Of a DNA stretch of 60,203 nucleotides, positions 8,547-16,824 are shown piece after piece; the first letter of the stretch is position 1; each line of letters starts with the position of its first letter. The DNA is taken from contig JAGATY010000082.1 in assembly GCA_017621035.1 (NCBI GenBank), positions 1 to 60,203 on the forward strand. Direction: 5' to 3'. The notes under the pieces were generated by a model. That model was given only the letters and a program-made list of their open reading frames with translations. It made no database searches and was not told the DNA's origin. This stretch comes from Bacteroides sp. (GTDB lineage: Bacteria; Bacteroidota; Bacteroidia; Bacteroidales; Bacteroidaceae). The translations under genes and the position numbers were made by a program.

Positions 8547-9386
8547 ATGAAGAATTTTATCACACGTGCCATTACCGGCATTCTGTTTGTCGTTGTATTG
8601 GTGGGCTGTATCTTATACAACCCGCTCTCGTTTGGAGTACTGTTTACTCTTATCTGTGCCCTGAGCGTGCACGAGTTTGCCCACCTGGTGAATCAGAGCG
8701 GCAAAGTCTCCATTAACAAGACTGTTACAGCCCTGGGAGGTGCCTACCTCTTTCTGGCAGTGATGACCTACTGCATGCAGCAAGGCCCCGGCGCGCGCGT
8801 GTTCCTCCCCTACTTGGTGCTGTTACTCTACCTGATGATTGCAGAGCTTTATCTGAAGAAGGAGAACCCCATCGAGAACTGGGCTTTCAGCACACTGAGC
8901 CAGTTCTATGTAGCCTTGCCGTTTGCGTTGCTGAATGTACTGGCATTTCACTTCAACCCGACAGAAGGAACGGTAAGTTACAACCCCATCCTTCCGCTCT
9001 CCATCTTTGTATTCATTTGGTTGAGTGACACAGGCGCTTACTTGGTAGGCTCTCTGATTGGCAAGCACCGTCTGTTTGAGCGCATCTCCCCGAAGAAGTC
9101 TTGGGAAGGAAGCATCGGTGGAGCCGTTCTTTCCATAGCTTCCTCCTTTGCGTTTGCTCATCTCTTCCCCTTCTTGACTACTCCACAATGGGCAGGACTG
9201 GCAGCCGTAGTGGTGCTGTTTGGAACTTGGGGCGACCTGACTGAGTCACTGATGAAACGCCAGCTAGGCATTAAAGACTCCGGAAACATTCTCCCCGGTC
9301 ACGGCGGTATGCTGGACAGATTCGACAGTGCCCTCATGGCCATCCCCGCAGCTGTTGTCTATCTATATGTATTGACGCTGCTGTAA
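8547..9386 (+). CDS. cdsA: Phosphatidate cytidylyltransferase
   Basis: CdsA converts phosphatidic acid and CTP to CDP-diacylglycerol, precursor of the phospholipids. 279 aa with about seven to eight hydrophobic segments. The C-terminal signature is clear: SDTGAYLVGSLIGKH, then FERISPKKSWEGSIGG, then GDLTESLMKRQLGIKDSG and LPGHGGMLDRFDS, which contain the metal-binding Asp residues. Last gene of rsfS-ftsH-cdsA. Confidence 0.96.
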   Translation: MKNFITRAITGILFVVVLVGCILYNPLSFGVLFTLICALSVHEFAHLVNQSGKVSINKTVTALGGAYLFLAVMTYCMQQGPGARVFLPYLVLLLYLMIAELYLKKENPIENWAFSTLSQFYVALPFALLNVLAFHFNPTEGTVSYNPILPLSIFVFIWLSDTGAYLVGSLIGKHRLFERISPKKSWEGSIGGAVLSIASSFAFAHLFPFLTTPQWAGLAAVVVLFGTWGDLTESLMKRQLGIKDSGNILPGHGGMLDRFDSALMAIPAAVVYLYVLTLL

Positions 9387-9441
9387 GAATTGGCCAGAGA
9401 AATAAAGAAGTTTTCATTAGCCCAATCGGCATTATAGAGAA

Positions 9442-9981
9442 ATGAAAAAGATAGTAATATTTATTCTAGTAGTATTATCTGCTATTTATGCACAGGCTCA
9501 AACAGATAGCATAGGCGTTTACTCAGTCAGCAACGGTGTAATTACTAAAATTGAGGTTTTAAACTACAACCAAACTAAGATAAGTGGCGGGCTGAGAAGT
9601 AAAGCCAAGTTAGTGTTTGATAATGCAACCAGCGTAAACCGTGTTAGCAGCCCTGCAACTTTCCGTTTATATTTTGGCACACCATCTCCTTACGATGTTG
9701 CGAAATACTATATGTTTACACCTTCTTACTCTGCAAAAGATTTCAGCATAGGCAAATTTGAAGTTAAAAAGGGTAAGCGATATCTAACTACTGCAACAGT
9801 TTCTATTATAGGTTCTAAGGTTGGTGCTGACAAGGCAAAGGATGTAAATATTGAATATAGGCAATTACGAAATAATGTCTATGAGTTCACAATAACGGGG
9901 CCTGCCGGCGAATACTGTATCATGCCTATTATCAATGGCATAGGTGGATATACCGGTGTTTTTGATTTTACGTTAGAATGA
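9442..9981 (+). CDS. Secreted hypothetical protein
   Basis: Not recognised. 179 aa with an N-terminal signal peptide (MKKIVIFILVVLSAIYAQA, likely cleaved after AQA). The mature part is rich in Tyr, Ser, Thr and Val and probably beta-structured; there is no known motif and no membrane helix. Its base composition is clearly more A/T-rich than cdsA and lpxB on either side (codons such as ata, tta, aat are common). The stop overlaps the next gene start by 4 bp (ATGA), so the two form a pair. Possibly recently acquired. Confidence 0.75.
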   Translation: MKKIVIFILVVLSAIYAQAQTDSIGVYSVSNGVITKIEVLNYNQTKISGGLRSKAKLVFDNATSVNRVSSPATFRLYFGTPSPYDVAKYYMFTPSYSAKDFSIGKFEVKKGKRYLTTATVSIIGSKVGADKAKDVNIEYRQLRNNVYEFTITGPAGEYCIMPIINGIGGYTGVFDFTLE

Positions 9982-10457
9982 AAAAGATAGCATTCGTACT
10001 GTTTACTGTTCTTTCTCTGGTGTCGTGTTCCAAAGAGGAAAACAACATAACACCCACAGATGGACAATATGTGGGGTATGTTGAGTATAGCAACGATAAT
10101 AATGACTACAATACCACGTTTTGCTTGACATTAGAAAACGGGGAATGCACTGATTTTATAATCTATAACAGTGCAGAATACTTTAACTACTATAGGCCTG
10201 CCGACATTAGTACCAAAGGAAGTTATCCAAAGTACACGTACCGGATAAACGATTTTACGGTTCAAGCACAGTTTTCAGGTTTTGAGAGCTTTACAGCTAA
10301 CCTTTCCGGCACATTACGCACCCACAAAGACAATATGCCCACACTCATAGGTGAAGTGTACAAAAGTATAGCCGTAGAAGCCTCTAACGTACATTTTCAA
10401 TTAGACAATACACCATTGGATGCAAACGGGGACGGTTTGTTGGATAGTAAACAATAA
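9978..10457 (+). CDS. Hypothetical lipoprotein
   Basis: Not recognised by family. 159 aa with a lipoprotein signal (MKKIAFVLFTVLSLVSCSKE, lipobox LVSC), so it is probably anchored in a membrane facing the periplasm or the surface. The C-terminus holds DANGDGLLDS, a DxNxDG calcium-binding-like loop as in thrombospondin type 3 or EF-hand repeats, but only one. The body is rich in Asn, Tyr and Thr. A/T-rich like its partner at 9442-9981, with which it overlaps by 4 bp. Probably co-expressed and functionally linked, but the role is unknown. Confidence 0.75.
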   Translation: MKKIAFVLFTVLSLVSCSKEENNITPTDGQYVGYVEYSNDNNDYNTTFCLTLENGECTDFIIYNSAEYFNYYRPADISTKGSYPKYTYRINDFTVQAQFSGFESFTANLSGTLRTHKDNMPTLIGEVYKSIAVEASNVHFQLDNTPLDANGDGLLDSKQ

Positions 10458-10536
10458 CACATCCCTTCAGCAAATAAAGTTCTACTCACCGCAAGTCCTT
10501 AGCGCATAGGAATCTAATGCTCCATCGCCTACACAA

Positions 10537-10567
10537 ACAAGAAGAATGAAACACTTCTTGTGAGTTT
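10537..10567 (+). terminator. Possible terminator after the lipoprotein pair
   Basis: ACAAGAAG (10537-10544) pairs with CTTCTTGT (10554-10561) over a 9-nt loop, followed by GAGTTTTAG, a short T-run. It lies between convergent genes (lipoprotein pair and lpxB). Confidence 0.45.
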
Positions 10568-10649
10568 TAGTAATAAACGAAAGTAGAGCTAAGCTTTTGG
10601 AAGAAGATATTGTCAAACTCTTTTCTTCACCTTATTCTCCATATTTCTT

Positions 10650-11786
10650 TCACCTTTTCAGCAAAGCCACCATCTGTTTGGCTGCGTGGCGGGGAGCACC
10701 GGCTTCACCCAGACGGGAGGAGAGGTAGTCGTAGCCGGTTAGCATTTGTTGGCGATAGGACTCGTCGTGAAGAAGGCGCTGTAACTCTTGGCGGACGTGT
10801 GCAACAGTCATGGTGTCGGCCACCAACTCTTTCACTACTTCTTTGTCTGCAATCAGATTGACCAGCGAGATGTATTTCACCTTCAGTATTTTACGCTTCA
10901 GGTAAGCCACCAGTTTACCCAATGGTGTGTGGTAACAAACGGCTTGCGGCACGCGGAAGAGTGCTGTCTCCAAAGTTGCTGTGCCGGATGTTACCAGCGC
11001 GGCTGTGGCGTGTTGCAGCAAGGGATAAGTCTGATTGAAGAGAATAGTGAGAGGTGCATCGCCCACATACTGTTTGTAATACTCCGGAGCAATACCCGGA
11101 GCACCGGCCAGCACCAACTGATACTCCGGAAAAGCTGAAGCGGCACGCAACATGTCGGGCAGATTGTCTTTGATTTCCTGCTTCCGACTGCCGGCCAGCA
11201 AGGCAATGATAGGCTTTTCAGAGAGTCCGTGCTTCCGGCAGAACTCGCCCCGCGTCTCCCGATAGCCGGCCTTGAAGGCCACCACCTCATCCATCGTCGG
11301 ATTGCCCACATAGTGAATAGGATAGTTATGTTTCCCCTGGAAGAACTCTACCTCAAAAGGAAGGATGGAGAAGAGTTCATCCACATCACGTTTGATGTTC
11401 TTGATGCGGTACTCTTTCCAAGCCCATATCTTCGGGGAGATGTAGTAATAGACAGGGATGGAGGTGTTGGCGTGTACAAACTCAGCAATACTCAGGTTGA
11501 AACCGGGATAGTCCACCAGTATCAGCACGTCAGGCTTCCAGGCAAGAATATCCTGCTTGCAACGCTTCATGTTTGCAAAGATGGTGCGCAGATGCAGTAA
11601 CACCGGGATGAATCCCATGTATGCCAGCTCCTTATAGTGCTTTACCTGCGTACCGCCCACGGCTGCCATCAGGTCACCGCCAAAGAAACGGAACTCTGCC
11701 TGCGGGTCTTCTTCCTTCAGGGCAGTCATCAAGTGCGAGGCGTGCAGGTCGCCGGAGGCTTCACCAACTATCAAGTAATATTTCAT
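10650..11786 (-). CDS. lpxB: Lipid-A-disaccharide synthase
   Basis: LpxB, a GT19 glycosyltransferase at the inner membrane, joins UDP-2,3-diacylglucosamine and lipid X to make the lipid A disaccharide. 378 aa, normal length. The N-terminal MKYYLIVGEASGDLHASHL holds the GEASGD motif. IPVYYYISPKIWAWKEYRIK and LLAGSRKQEI are family blocks, as is ALVTSGTATLETAL near the end. ATG 11786 is preferred to a TTG two codons upstream. It follows surE by 28 bp and is likely co-transcribed. Confidence 0.96.
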   Translation of the reverse strand: MKYYLIVGEASGDLHASHLMTALKEEDPQAEFRFFGGDLMAAVGGTQVKHYKELAYMGFIPVLLHLRTIFANMKRCKQDILAWKPDVLILVDYPGFNLSIAEFVHANTSIPVYYYISPKIWAWKEYRIKNIKRDVDELFSILPFEVEFFQGKHNYPIHYVGNPTMDEVVAFKAGYRETRGEFCRKHGLSEKPIIALLAGSRKQEIKDNLPDMLRAASAFPEYQLVLAGAPGIAPEYYKQYVGDAPLTILFNQTYPLLQHATAALVTSGTATLETALFRVPQAVCYHTPLGKLVAYLKRKILKVKYISLVNLIADKEVVKELVADTMTVAHVRQELQRLLHDESYRQQMLTGYDYLSSRLGEAGAPRHAAKQMVALLKR

Positions 11787-11814
11787 GAGCAATAAAATGT
11801 GGAGAGAGGGGGGA

Positions 11815-12582
11815 TCACTTAAACCACTCTTTCAGTTCCTCCATCAGTCCGTAGGCGGTAGCGTCCACAGTGGTGGGAGTGATGGCAATGTATCCGTTGT
11901 TCAGAGCCCAGTGGTCTGTCTCCTCACAGTCCGGCTCGGCGTTCTCAAAGTTACCGGTCAGCCAGTAGTAATGTGAGTCATTTTTGTGAGCCAGGTTTTC
12001 CCATTCGTTCACCCACTGCCCCTTGGTCTGACGGCAGATGCGTACACCTTTCAGTTCTTCTGTTACAGGGATGTTCACATTGAGACAGGTCAACGCCGGC
12101 AATCCTTTCTCCAGCACTTGCGCAGCAATGTTGCGGATGTAAGGACCTGCTGCGGTAAAGTCGGGGTTCAAGCCATGGTCACAGATGGAGAAGCCGATGG
12201 CGGGAATACCTTTCAAGCAGCCCTCAATCACCACACCCATAGTTCCCGAGTAGTGTACGTTGACGGAAGAGTTGTCTCCATGATTGATACCGCCCACTAC
12301 CAAGTCAGGTTTACGATCGAGCACCGTGTGGAAAGCCAGCTTCACACAGTCGGCCGGAGTGCCGGAGCATTTATAAACAGTTATACCGGGCACACGGCGT
12401 ACCAACTGATAATGAATCGGTTCGGCTGCCGTCAGTGCACAAGCATATCCGGAGCGAGGCCCGTCGGGAGCCATAATTACAATATCGCCCAGCGGGCTTA
12501 AGAATCTCACCAACTCGGCAAGCCCTTTGGCGGCAATGCCATCATCATTGGAAATAAGTATCAACGGTCTTTGTTGTTCCAT
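11815..12582 (-). CDS. surE: 5'/3'-nucleotidase SurE
   Basis: SurE is a metal-dependent nucleoside monophosphatase that also acts on polyphosphate and is linked to stationary-phase survival. 255 aa. The metal site ISNDDG (DD about 13-14) near the N-terminus, [28 protein letters not shown] and [19 protein letters not shown] (Asn and Ser ligands) are all in family order. First gene of surE-lpxB. Confidence 0.95.
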   Translation of the reverse strand: MEQQRPLILISNDDGIAAKGLAELVRFLSPLGDIVIMAPDGPRSGYACALTAAEPIHYQLVRRVPGITVYKCSGTPADCVKLAFHTVLDRKPDLVVGGINHGDNSSVNVHYSGTMGVVIEGCLKGIPAIGFSICDHGLNPDFTAAGPYIRNIAAQVLEKGLPALTCLNVNIPVTEELKGVRICRQTKGQWVNEWENLAHKNDSHYYWLTGNFENAEPDCEETDHWALNNGYIAITPTTVDATAYGLMEELKEWFK

Positions 12583-12692
12583 GTTTCTTTACGCTTTTGG
12601 TGGGAGAAGAGAAGGTGCTCTCAGTGTTTACCGGCATGACAGACCGTCACCACTGGAGGCAATCTACTCCCGAATTTGTTAAATAGTCGCGG

Positions 12693-12729
12693 CAAAATTA
12701 GAGAAAAAGAGAGAAATAACCTACTTTTG
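12693..12729. promoter_or_regulatory. Divergent -7 boxes for surE and DUF456 gene
   Basis: TAATTTTG on the minus strand (12700-12693) faces surE. TACTTTTG on the plus strand (12722-12729) faces the gene at 12757, 27 bp away. The surE box is far (about 110 bp) from its start codon. No clear -33 boxes. Confidence 0.5.
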
Positions 12730-12756
12730 TCGCGCCCAACAAAGAAAAAGATACTT

Positions 12757-13230
12757 ATGGATATATTTCTCATTACCCTTGGCATTCTTTGTCTGCTTGT
12801 CGGACTAGCCGGTTGCGTGTTACCCATGTTACCCGGGCCACCGGTTGCATACGCTGCTCTCATTCTGTTGGAACTCAGCTCCAAAGGAGACTTTACCACT
12901 TATCAACTTTGCTTTTGGCTCTTTCTGGTAGTAGCCATACAAGTGATGGACTACTTCATTCCCATGCTTGGCACCAAATATAGCGGTGGCAGTGCGTGGG
13001 GAAACAGAGGTTGCCTGGCCGGCACACTGATAGGACTCTTATTCCTGCCCTGGGGCATTGTGCTGGGTCCCTTCCTGGGAGCCGTTATCGGTGAAATGCT
13101 GGGCGGACGCAACACTCACGAGGCCCTGAAGGCAGGCTTCGGCTCACTGCTGGGTTTCCTGCTTGGGACAGTAGCCAAGTGTGTGTTGTGCAGTTACTTC
13201 ATCTGGATTTTTATAGAGGCACTAGTATAA
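12757..13230 (+). CDS. DUF456 membrane protein
   Basis: Small integral membrane protein of the DUF456 family, 157 aa, function unknown. It has about four to five hydrophobic segments; glycine-zipper-like stretches occur in GTLIGLLFLPWGIVLGPFLG and GAVIGEMLGG, and the N-terminal GLAGCVLPMLPGPPVAY is typical of the family. ATG 12757 was chosen because the TACTTTTG box ends 27 bp upstream, although the frame stays open to 12676. Single gene. Confidence 0.88.
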   Translation: MDIFLITLGILCLLVGLAGCVLPMLPGPPVAYAALILLELSSKGDFTTYQLCFWLFLVVAIQVMDYFIPMLGTKYSGGSAWGNRGCLAGTLIGLLFLPWGIVLGPFLGAVIGEMLGGRNTHEALKAGFGSLLGFLLGTVAKCVLCSYFIWIFIEALV

Positions 13231-13380
13231 AGAATAGGATGCAGACATAAAATCAAGACAGACCAAGTTTCAATTTAAAAGCTCCGTGTCTTTGTGTCTC
13301 TGTGTTCCAATCAAAACCATTCCAAGACAACTACTTACAGAAAACACTCGGCAGACTAGCGTTCAACAGGCGGCAGACTC

Positions 13381-13411
13381 TTGTTTCTGTGCCGGAAGTT
13401 TTGTACCTTTG
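13381..13411 (+). promoter_or_regulatory. Promoter of the HU-like gene
   Basis: TACCTTTG at 13404-13411 is a perfect -7 box, with TTGT about 19 bp upstream at 13381-13384 as a plausible -33. Transcription would start near 13417, so the 22-bp palindrome array at 13415-13477 would lie at the very 5' end of a leader of about 185 nt. The DNA before it (13231-13380) holds only short GTGTCTTT/GTGTCTCT-like repeats. Confidence 0.6.
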
Positions 13412-13414
13412 CTG

Positions 13415-13477
13415 CACAAGATGCCAACTTGTGCTACACAAGATGCCATCTTGTGCAACATGAGATGCCATCTTGTG
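13415..13477. repeat. 22-bp palindrome array, 3 units (CACAAGATG family)
   Basis: Three 19-nt units start at 13415, 13437 and 13459, exactly 22 bp apart, with 3-nt spacers CTA and CAA. The middle unit is CACAAGATG-C-CATCTTGTG, a perfect palindrome around one base. The first has one change and the third two. The same unit recurs with the same period at 31066-31128. As RNA each unit could form an 8-bp hairpin with a 3-nt loop. Confidence 0.9.
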
Positions 13478-13602
13478 CAGGAGCAGAACCTGTGTGGAGG
13501 CAAGGCCGGCTTATTTTGCCCCCTCACCGGAATAAGAGATTTGCTCAGGCCGACCAAGTGGCATCCGGCTATTCTACTAACTTTTTTAAAATTTATTGCA
13601 TT

Positions 13603-14088
13603 ATGGGAATGATTTACCTAGTAAGAAAGAAAGTCTTCCAAACTAAGGAGGGACTGAAAGAACTCTATTATGCCGTGCAGCGCACACTTCAGGCGCGTGG
13701 CGGAGTAACCAATGAAAAGCTGGCACGACGCATGTCGCAACGCAAAGGTATGACTGAAGGCGATGTGCTGAGTGTACTGAGCGACCTACCGGTGTTCATC
13801 GAGAAAGCATTGCGAGAGGGAGAATCGGTCACCATCCGTGGGCTTGGCACCTTCAATCTGGCCATTACCAGCCCCGGCTGTGAGTGTCCGGACGACGTGA
13901 TGCCCGGTAAAGTGGAGGTCTCGCGCGTCTACTTCAAACCCGACCGTGGGCTTGTGCAACGCCTGCGCGGGGATATGGAATTCATCCGCTACCCACTCAG
14001 CAAGTACTTTCCCCACGACCAGCTGAAGCCCGAAACACTCAAACGTGAAAAGGCAGAAGCAGTGGCGGAAACCGAGAAAGCGGTGTGA
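13603..14088 (+). CDS. HU-like DNA-binding protein (HU-HIG type)
   Basis: Bacteroidetes-type HU/IHF relative, 161 aa. The core, about 7-120, has the HU pattern: an N-terminal segment, then helices (VTNEKLARRMSQRKGMTEGDVLSVLSDL, abbreviated here as VTNEKLARRM..VLSDL), then GESVTIRGLGTFNLAI, the turn before the DNA-binding arm. A charged tail from about 125 (YFPHDQLKPETLKREKAEAV) is extra compared with plain HU. It probably binds and bends DNA. The start is ATG 13603 (MGMIYLV) or ATG 13609. The upstream frame to 13381 runs through the palindrome array and is not coding. Long leader with three hairpin-forming repeats. Confidence 0.85.
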   Translation: MGMIYLVRKKVFQTKEGLKELYYAVQRTLQARGGVTNEKLARRMSQRKGMTEGDVLSVLSDLPVFIEKALREGESVTIRGLGTFNLAITSPGCECPDDVMPGKVEVSRVYFKPDRGLVQRLRGDMEFIRYPLSKYFPHDQLKPETLKREKAEAVAETEKAV

Positions 14089-14117
14089 AAGACGCAAAAT
14101 AAGTCTTAATCTTCTGC

Positions 14118-14146
14118 AAGCTAGCTCCAAAAGAGCTAGCTTTTCA
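14118..14146 (+). terminator. Strong terminator of the HU-like gene
   Basis: A perfect 10-bp stem AAGCTAGCTC (14118-14127) with GAGCTAGCTT (14133-14142), a 5-nt loop CAAAA and a following TTTT. Confidence 0.9.
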
Positions 14147-14157
14147 ATTTAAATATG

Positions 14158-14165
14158 TATATTTG
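14158..14165 (+). promoter_or_regulatory. -7 box for parA operon
   Basis: TATATTTG fits TAnnTTTG. It leaves a leader of about 140 nt before parA at 14308. The leader contains CCTC-CGAG-GAGG, a small hairpin near 14247. No parS-like 16-bp palindrome was found in this leader. Confidence 0.5.
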
Positions 14166-14307
14166 CCCGATTTAAAAGAGGCAGGAGAATCGTGCAGTTA
14201 TTAACAAAATTGGTGACTTATCAACCGTTTCTGCATTCTTTCTCCCTCCGAGGAGGCACAAATGAGAAATAATCGCTTATTTCGCCGCCGATAAAACTAA
14301 AGCACAT

Positions 14308-15072
14308 ATGGGAAAGATTATTGCAATGGCAAACCAAAAAGGAGGCGTGGGGAAAACCACTACAACCATCAATCTGGCCGCCTCGCTTGCCACTTTGGAG
14401 AAAAAAGTATTAGTCGTGGATGCCGACCCACAGGCCAATGCCTCGTCGGGACTTGGTGTGGACATCAAGCAGGCTGCTTGCACCATCTACGAATGCCTTA
14501 TCAATCAGGCCGACGTGCGCGAGGCTTTGCACGACACCGAGCTTGAAACACTGAAGGTCATCTCCTCACACATCAACCTGGTGGGCGCCGAAATAGAGAT
14601 GCTTAACCTGAAGAACAGGGAAAAGATTCTGAAAGGAGTGCTGGCACCTTTGAAGGAAGAGTTCGACTATATCCTGATTGACTGCTCTCCCTCGCTTGGC
14701 CTGATTACCGTTAACGCACTGACGGCAGCAGACTCGGTGATTATTCCCGTACAAGCTGAGTACTTTGCACTGGAAGGTATCAGTAAACTGCTGAACACCA
14801 TTAAAATCATTAAGACAAAGCTCAACCCGAAGCTGGAGATTGAAGGCTTCTTGCTGACCATGTTCGACTCTCGTCTGCGTCAGGCCAACCAGATTTACGA
14901 CGAGGTGAAACGCCACTTCCAGGAGCTGGTATTCAAGACAGTAATCCAACGCAACGTGAAGTTGAGTGAGGCTCCCAGCTACGGCCTGCCCACCATTCTG
15001 TATGATGCAGACTCCTCCGGAGCACGCAACCACATGGCACTGGCCAAGGAAATATTGGAAAGAAACAACTGA
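14308..15072 (+). CDS. parA: Chromosome partition ATPase ParA/Soj
   Basis: ParA-family P-loop ATPase that drives segregation of chromosome origins with ParB. 254 aa. A deviant Walker A, KGGVGKTTTT, lies at about 11-20, preceded by MANQ. DADPQANASSG (switch) and YILIDCSPSLGLITVNAL (Walker B) follow. The short length without an N-terminal helix-turn-helix is typical of chromosomal Soj rather than plasmid P1-type ParA. parB follows after 11 bp. Confidence 0.95.
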   Translation: MGKIIAMANQKGGVGKTTTTINLAASLATLEKKVLVVDADPQANASSGLGVDIKQAACTIYECLINQADVREALHDTELETLKVISSHINLVGAEIEMLNLKNREKILKGVLAPLKEEFDYILIDCSPSLGLITVNALTAADSVIIPVQAEYFALEGISKLLNTIKIIKTKLNPKLEIEGFLLTMFDSRLRQANQIYDEVKRHFQELVFKTVIQRNVKLSEAPSYGLPTILYDADSSGARNHMALAKEILERNN

Positions 15073-15083
15073 TAGACTGAAAT

Positions 15084-15971
15084 ATGGCACCAAAAAGAAA
15101 CGCATTAGGGCGAGGACTCGACGCATTGTTATCCATGGATGACGTGCAGACCGAAGGCTCCAGCTCCATCAACGAAATAGAACTGGCAAAAATCAAAGCC
15201 AACCCCAACCAGCCACGTCGGGAGTTTGCACCCGAAGCTCTGCAAGAGCTGGCCGACAGCATTCGCGAAATAGGCATCATCCAACCCATCACCCTGCGCA
15301 AACTAAGCGATGATGAGTATCAGATTATTGCCGGCGAACGTCGCTTCCGTGCTTCTCAACTGGCAGGCTTAGAGACCATTCCGGCCTACATCCGCACCGC
15401 CGATGATGAGAACGTGATGGAGATGGCGCTCATCGAAAACATACAACGTGAGGATCTGAACGCCGTGGAAATTGCCCTGGCCTATCAGCACCTGATGGAG
15501 GCTTACAACCTGACGCAAGAGCGGTTGAGCGAGCGTGTGGGAAAGAAGCGTGTCACCATCACCAACTACCTGCGTCTGCTGAAGTTGCCGGCACCCATTC
15601 AGATGGGGCTTCAGAACAAGTTGATTGACATGGGACACGCCCGTGCACTTGTCACCCTGAACGATCCCAAGCTGCAGGTAAAACTCTTTGAAGAGACCGT
15701 GCAACACCACTACTCCGTGCGTAAGATAGAAGAGCTGGTGAAAGAGCTTCAAGAGGGCAAGAGCGTTAAAAGCGGCAGTCAAACACTAACCCCGAAACGC
15801 AGCCGGATGCCCGAGGAGTTTAACATGCTGAAGCAACAACTCTCCGGTTTCTTCAACACCAAAGTACAACTTACCTGCTCCGAAAAGGGAAAGGGTAAAA
15901 TCAGCATTCCTTTCAATAACGAAGAAGAACTAGAGCGCATCATCGGCATACTTGATACGCTGAAGAAGTAA
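15084..15971 (+). CDS. parB: Chromosome partition protein ParB/Spo0J
   Basis: ParB-family CTPase and parS-binding protein, 295 aa. The N-terminal RNALGRGLDALLS is the ParA-interacting segment. The ParB/Srx nuclease-like domain has NPNQPRREF and IAGERRFRASQLAG (GERRxRA, the CTP-binding box), then ENIQREDLNAVEIA. A helix-turn-helix follows (LTQERLSERVGKKRVTITNY, given as LSERVGKKRVTITNYLRLL), then a C-terminal dimerisation domain. Its stop overlaps the next ATG (TAATG). Confidence 0.96.
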   Translation: MAPKRNALGRGLDALLSMDDVQTEGSSSINEIELAKIKANPNQPRREFAPEALQELADSIREIGIIQPITLRKLSDDEYQIIAGERRFRASQLAGLETIPAYIRTADDENVMEMALIENIQREDLNAVEIALAYQHLMEAYNLTQERLSERVGKKRVTITNYLRLLKLPAPIQMGLQNKLIDMGHARALVTLNDPKLQVKLFEETVQHHYSVRKIEELVKELQEGKSVKSGSQTLTPKRSRMPEEFNMLKQQLSGFFNTKVQLTCSEKGKGKISIPFNNEEELERIIGILDTLKK

Positions 15972-16771
15972 TGAAGAGAAGAACAAGATATAACAAGCTC
16001 CTGATAGTCCTGCTGCTCTGCCTTGTGCAGATGGCAGGCTTTACAGCTTATGGACAGACACGTCCGCGTGCCGCAGCCCGCAGGCAACACCTGCAACTGA
16101 AGGACAGCCTCGGCCCGGTAGTACTGCCCGTTACCCAACCGCAAGAGAGAGACAGCCTGGCCATGGCCGACAGCATTCACAACGAGAACAAGAAGAAACT
16201 GTTGGAGATGACCTCTGCGCCCACACTGCAGCCACAACCCGTATCGACCGACAGCCTGCAACAAGCACTGAATCAGAAGAAGTGGATTCCTAACCCAACG
16301 AAAGCTACTTGGTTGGCACTGGTGATTCCCGGTGGCGGACAAATCTACAACCGGAAGTATTGGAAACTGCCCATCTTCTACGGCGGCTTTGCCGGTTGTG
16401 CCTATGCACTGACCTGGAACAATAAGATGTACAAGGATTACATGCGTGCCTACAAGGACATGATGAACATAGGACGCGAGGCGAGCAGCATACAGGACTT
16501 GCTTCCGCCCGGCTACAACATCTCTGACACGCAGCTTTCCGAACTGTTGAAGAAACGCAAAGACACATACCGACGCTACCGAGACATGAGCATCTTCGCC
16601 TTCGTAGCCGTCTATCTACTCTCTGTGGTGGATGCTTACGTAGACGCAGAGCTATCTAATTTCGACATCGGCCCCGACCTCAGTATGAAAGTGGAACCGT
16701 CTGTCATCAACAACAAGATGAGCGGCTCATCGAAAAACTCGGTAGGCGTGCAATGCAGTTTCCGTTTCTGA
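15971..16771 (+). CDS. DUF5683 envelope protein
   Basis: Exported or membrane protein of the Bacteroidetes DUF5683 family, 266 aa, function unknown. It has an N-terminal signal (LLIVLLLCLVQMAGFTAYGQ) and a Gln/Pro-rich stretch to about residue 95. The conserved core begins WIPNPTKATWLALVIPGGGQ and IYNRKYWKLPIFYGGFAGCA, with hydrophobic segments near 112-140 and 207-222 (MSIFAFVAVYLLSVVDAYVD). It overlaps parB by 1 bp and precedes a lytic transglycosylase, so a cell-wall or division role is plausible but only inferred. Confidence 0.85.
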   Translation: MKRRTRYNKLLIVLLLCLVQMAGFTAYGQTRPRAAARRQHLQLKDSLGPVVLPVTQPQERDSLAMADSIHNENKKKLLEMTSAPTLQPQPVSTDSLQQALNQKKWIPNPTKATWLALVIPGGGQIYNRKYWKLPIFYGGFAGCAYALTWNNKMYKDYMRAYKDMMNIGREASSIQDLLPPGYNISDTQLSELLKKRKDTYRRYRDMSIFAFVAVYLLSVVDAYVDAELSNFDIGPDLSMKVEPSVINNKMSGSSKNSVGVQCSFRF

Positions 16772-16824
16772 CCGCAGCAAACAAGTAACCCGATACCCCT
16801 AACAATCCAACAAGAATCATACAC

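Noticed and set aside
13286-13612. Open frame of 108 aa across the CACAAGATG array
   Set aside because: It runs through the promoter and the palindrome repeats, has no domain, and overlaps the start of the HU-like gene in another frame.
14089-14307. parS site next to parA
   Set aside because: I looked for a 16-bp palindrome of the TGTTTCACGTGAAACA type and found none in this leader. It may lie elsewhere in the genome.
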